A DNA stretch of 64,000 nt from Arenibacter catalasegens (GTDB taxonomy: Bacteria > Bacteroidota > Bacteroidia > Flavobacteriales > Flavobacteriaceae), in the NCBI RefSeq assembly GCF_002909235.1, contig NZ_PHQQ01000001.1, forward strand, positions 362,799-426,798. Direction: 5' to 3'. The position numbers and the translations under genes were made by a program. The notes under the pieces were generated by a model that saw only the letters and a program-made list of their open reading frames with translations, did no database searches and was not told where the DNA came from. Every line of letters starts with the position of its first letter. The stretch's first letter is position 1. This document shows positions 61,929 to 64,000 of the stretch, piece by piece.

Positions 61929-62380
61929 TATTCTTTATTTTTTGTGTCTATTTGGATAGTTACCGGCCCGTCATTAAGCAGCGCCACTTTCATGTCCGCC
62001 CCAAAAATACCGGTCCCAACTTTCTTACCGAGATCCGTTGTCAATTGTACCACAAATTTTTCATATAACGGAACTGCTACTTCTGGTTTCGCAGCTTTAA
62101 TATAACTGGGCCTATTTCCTTTTTTTGTAGATGCATGAAGTGTAAACTGACTTATTACCAAAGCCTGCCCTTCAACCTGAAGAAGAGACAAATTCATTAC
62201 GTCCTGCGCATCGTTAAAAATTCTCAAATTTACGATCTTATTGGCAAGCCACTTTATATCCTCTTCCGTATCGGCCTCCTCTATGCCTAAAAATACAAGT
62301 AGTCCTTTTGATATTTCTGAAACCATTTTATGATCCACTGTGACACTTGCAGTAGTTACCCTTTGTATTGTTGCGCGCAT
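61928..62380 (-). CDS. dtd: D-aminoacyl-tRNA deacylase
   Basis: Proofreads D-amino acids mis-attached to tRNA. 150 residues: MRATIQRVTTASVTVDHKMVSEI, the SQFTLHASTKKGNRPSYIKAA catalytic block and the C-terminal FGADMKVALLNDGPVTIQID. It begins inside the rsgA stop codon and ends inside the start of the MazG-like gene (both TAATG), so three genes are coupled. Confidence 0.95.
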   Translation of the reverse strand: MRATIQRVTTASVTVDHKMVSEISKGLLVFLGIEEADTEEDIKWLANKIVNLRIFNDAQDVMNLSLLQVEGQALVISQFTLHASTKKGNRPSYIKAAKPEVAVPLYEKFVVQLTTDLGKKVGTGIFGADMKVALLNDGPVTIQIDTKNKE

Positions 62381-63330
62381 TATTTTTCCCCGTAAATATC
62401 TACCCTATAGTGCTCTTGTTCCCCACTAATCATCTGCACATAACTTTTATACCTACTCCAAGCCACCTCATCATTATCCAAGGCTTCTTTTACAGCACAG
62501 TGAGGCTCGTCCAAATGCAGACAATTATTAAACTTGCATTCGCCTTTCAACTTAAAAAATTCAGGAAAATAATCCCCTATTTCCTCCTTTTCCATATCTA
62601 CTATCCCAAATCCCTTGATTCCAGGGGTATCAATTATTTTTGCCCCGAATTCCAAATCGAACATTTCCGCGAAAGTAGTAGTATGTTGCCCCTGCATGTG
62701 TTGGGAAGAAATATTTTTTGTTTTCAGGTCCAGTTGCGGCTCTATGGCATTGACCAAAGTAGATTTACCCACTCCGGAATGTCCAGAAAACATACTCGTT
62801 TTTCCCACCATCAAGTCCTTTACCTTATCTACATTTTTTTTAGTTTTTGCAGATATTCCAATGCAGGTGTATCCAACCTCTCTATAAAGGTTGGCTAAAT
62901 ATTTTATCTCATCCAGTTCCTCTTCACTATAGGTATCTATTTTATTAAATAGTAATACGGCAGGAATGTGATATGCCTCTGACGTCACCAAAAACCGATC
63001 GATAAAACTCGTAGAAGTTGGCGGATTATTTAAGGTTACGATTAAAAAAACCTGATCTAAATTGGCCGCAATAATGTGGGTTTGCTTGGATAGGTTAACC
63101 GATTTTCTAATAATATAATTCTTTCTGTCCCCAATCTCAGTAATAATTCCCTGGAAATTGTCAGCATCTCCATCTAGCTCAAACTCCACTATATCACCAA
63201 CGGACACAGGGTTGGTACTCTTTATACCTTTAAGACGAAATTTCCCCTTAATCCGACATTCGTAAAAAACGCCATCCACAGTTTTTACGCTATACCAACT
63301 TCCAGTAGATTTATATACAGTTCCTTCCAT
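62380..63330 (-). CDS. rsgA: Ribosome small subunit-dependent GTPase RsgA
   Basis: Late 30S-assembly GTPase with permuted G motifs. From ATG 63330 (MEGTVYKSTGSWYSV) 316 residues: OB fold (about 1-70), GTPase domain with G4 FNKIDTYS, G1 GHSGVGKSTLVN and G3 DTPGIKGF, and a C-terminal zinc finger (CKFNNCLHLDEPHCAV, Cys-Cys-His-Cys). The reading frame continues upstream to 63366, but the later ATG gives the family's start. Followed by dtd and the MazG-like gene in a coupled operon. Confidence 0.95.
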   Translation of the reverse strand: MEGTVYKSTGSWYSVKTVDGVFYECRIKGKFRLKGIKSTNPVSVGDIVEFELDGDADNFQGIITEIGDRKNYIIRKSVNLSKQTHIIAANLDQVFLIVTLNNPPTSTSFIDRFLVTSEAYHIPAVLLFNKIDTYSEEELDEIKYLANLYREVGYTCIGISAKTKKNVDKVKDLMVGKTSMFSGHSGVGKSTLVNAIEPQLDLKTKNISSQHMQGQHTTTFAEMFDLEFGAKIIDTPGIKGFGIVDMEKEEIGDYFPEFFKLKGECKFNNCLHLDEPHCAVKEALDNDEVAWSRYKSYVQMISGEQEHYRVDIYGEK

Positions 63331-63435
63331 TAACGAATTCTGACAGATTTGCCTACAAAGAAACAACTTTAGTTTTATACTAGCTTTTAAAATTGATCGT
63401 TGTTAATCAATTACGAACCATAAAAAAACACGAAA

Positions 63436-63876
63436 ATGAAAAATTTTATACTCATTGCCTGCTTTGCTTTTGTCACCGTTATGGAGGTAAATGCCCAACA
63501 ATTCAAAGTAATCACCAGTGTAGAATCCATTGTTCCAAGTGGTATGGGGAGATCCCGGATCATTAGCGCCACAGAGGATAGGGATTACAAGGAGTTTACT
63601 AGTGAACAAACCGAAGAAGATAATACTAGGAACAAGTCTGATCGCGGTGATATACGGGTAAAGAATTTTGAAGAAACAAAACTTCTGAACTTTTATAATA
63701 TTGGGGGTATACGGTTCCAAAATATTGCAGCCAATGATGCATTAATATCATCGAAAATTAATGCTATGGTAGCTGAAGGATGGGAATTGGCCTTTGTTAC
63801 CAGCGCAGTTGAAAGTGATAGCGGCAAGGATGATGGACAAGGGATTTTTATTACCCGTTACATCTTTAAGAAATAA
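63436..63876 (+). CDS. Small exported protein, DUF4177-like, unknown function
   Basis: 146 residues with a signal peptide (about 1-20, ending VNAQQ). The mature protein begins FKVITSVESIVPSGMGRSRII and ends EGWELAFVTSAVESDSGKDDGQGIFITRYIFKK; the EGWEL...ITRYIFKK block resembles the short beta-rich DUF4177 type. The C-terminus appears complete. Orthologues seem to exist in flavobacteria, but the role is unknown. The presumed insertion-sequence end starts only 2 bases after its stop codon, so the gene may have lost its original terminator. Confidence 0.65.
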   Translation: MKNFILIACFAFVTVMEVNAQQFKVITSVESIVPSGMGRSRIISATEDRDYKEFTSEQTEEDNTRNKSDRGDIRVKNFEETKLLNFYNIGGIRFQNIAANDALISSKINAMVAEGWELAFVTSAVESDSGKDDGQGIFITRYIFKK

Positions 63877-63904
63877 AGGACTATCTCATAAAGTGTGTAA
63901 ATAG

Positions 63905-63934
63905 AAAATAGCTGGGGCATGCCCCAGCTATTTT
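63905..63934. terminator. 30-bp perfect palindrome/terminator in the IS leader
   Basis: Positions 63905-63919 and 63920-63934 are perfectly complementary, with GC-rich core GCTGGGGCATGCCCCAGC and a T-run behind. In insertion sequences such hairpins shield the transposase from outside transcription; it would also end the 63436 gene. Confidence 0.7.
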
Positions 63935-63962
63935 TTTGTTTAATTTTAAATATTTACACATT

Positions 63963-64000
63963 ATGAAAAAAGAAGAATTATTCGACGATGAGTTTCTAAA
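63963..64000 (+). CDS. Transposase N-terminus (partial, probable IS256 family)
   Basis: Only 12 codons, MKKEELFDDEFL, are inside the window. The short acidic start resembles IS256-family transposases of Bacteroidota (often MKKEE..FL...F), but too little is visible for a firm call. The gene continues to the right. Confidence 0.4.
   Translation, partial: MKKEELFDDEFL

Larger units (their letters stand above)
63878..64000 (+). mobile_element. Left end of a probable IS256-like insertion sequence
   Basis: The stretch starting GGACTATCTCATAAAGTGTG at 63878 has the look of a terminal inverted repeat of IS256-type elements in Bacteroidota, and a transposase-like start codon follows at 63963. A second copy, the element's far end and any target duplication lie outside the window, so the boundary and family are inferred. 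Confidence 0.45.

Noticed and set aside
1..64000. CRISPR arrays, phage genes, restriction or toxin-antitoxin loci
   Set aside because: No array of spaced repeats and none of the typical gene families were found; the only repeated noncoding unit is the two-copy 47-base repeat.

Overview
The window is chromosomal DNA from a member of the Bacteroidota, most likely a marine Flavobacteriaceae. The evidence is lineage-specific genes (porT of the type IX secretion system, gliding genes gldB and gldC, a TamL-like lipidated Omp85 protein), a primary sigma factor of only 287 residues without region 1.1, a dcw cluster without murF or ddl, an AccD without its zinc ribbon, and repeated TAnnTTTG promoter elements instead of Shine-Dalgarno-dominated starts. 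The genus cannot be named from the sequence alone.

Layout. 1-11.9 kb is core: a trkA fragment, ubiE (menaquinone), porT, an rRNA/tRNA methyltransferase, a TamL-like Omp85 gene, fbaA, accD, rpsO, pnp and rpoD, with clear hairpin terminators between transcription units. 12.2-16.1 kb is less conserved: a cobalamin-type radical SAM protein, a small dimeric-barrel protein and an NmrA-like oxidoreductase. 16.6-19.6 kb holds a DEAD-box helicase and the coupled pair rpe-ypdA.

19.6-33.0 kb is an accessory block. Its first part is a uronate-catabolism module: a lipoprotein GH88 unsaturated uronyl hydrolase and a LacI-type repressor on the minus strand, divergent from kduI-kduD-DUF4861, with a perfect 22-bp palindrome between them as the likely operator. 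Next come a cupin, an exported protein of unrecognised family with a toroid-like C-terminal part, and a tight pair: a membrane protein with DUF2231, planctomycete-type cytochrome, DUF1549 and DUF1553 regions, and a Tat-type DUF1501 protein. The DUF1553 region is split by what looks like a galactose-binding jelly-roll domain. This exported pair and its orphan neighbour are the best candidates in the window for an undescribed system. The block ends in a small island of repeats and hairpins beside a tRNA-Arg gene.

33.1-49.2 kb is a complete, collinear minus-strand dcw cluster (mraZ, rsmH, ftsL, ftsI, murE, mraY, murD, ftsW, murG, murC, ftsQ, ftsA, ftsZ) followed by a yqeY-type gene. 49.4-54.4 kb has an alpha/beta hydrolase with engB, an unknown small gene, gldB-gldC, nadE and an atypical response regulator that has Glu at the phospho-acceptor site. 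54.5-63.3 kb is a minus-strand run of housekeeping genes (dnaG lacking all zinc ligands, a prenyl synthase, rlmN, queA, aroA, a MazG-like gene, dtd, rsgA), with a decayed zinc-ribbon gene between dnaG and the prenyl synthase. The right edge appears to enter an IS256-like insertion sequence just behind a small exported protein.
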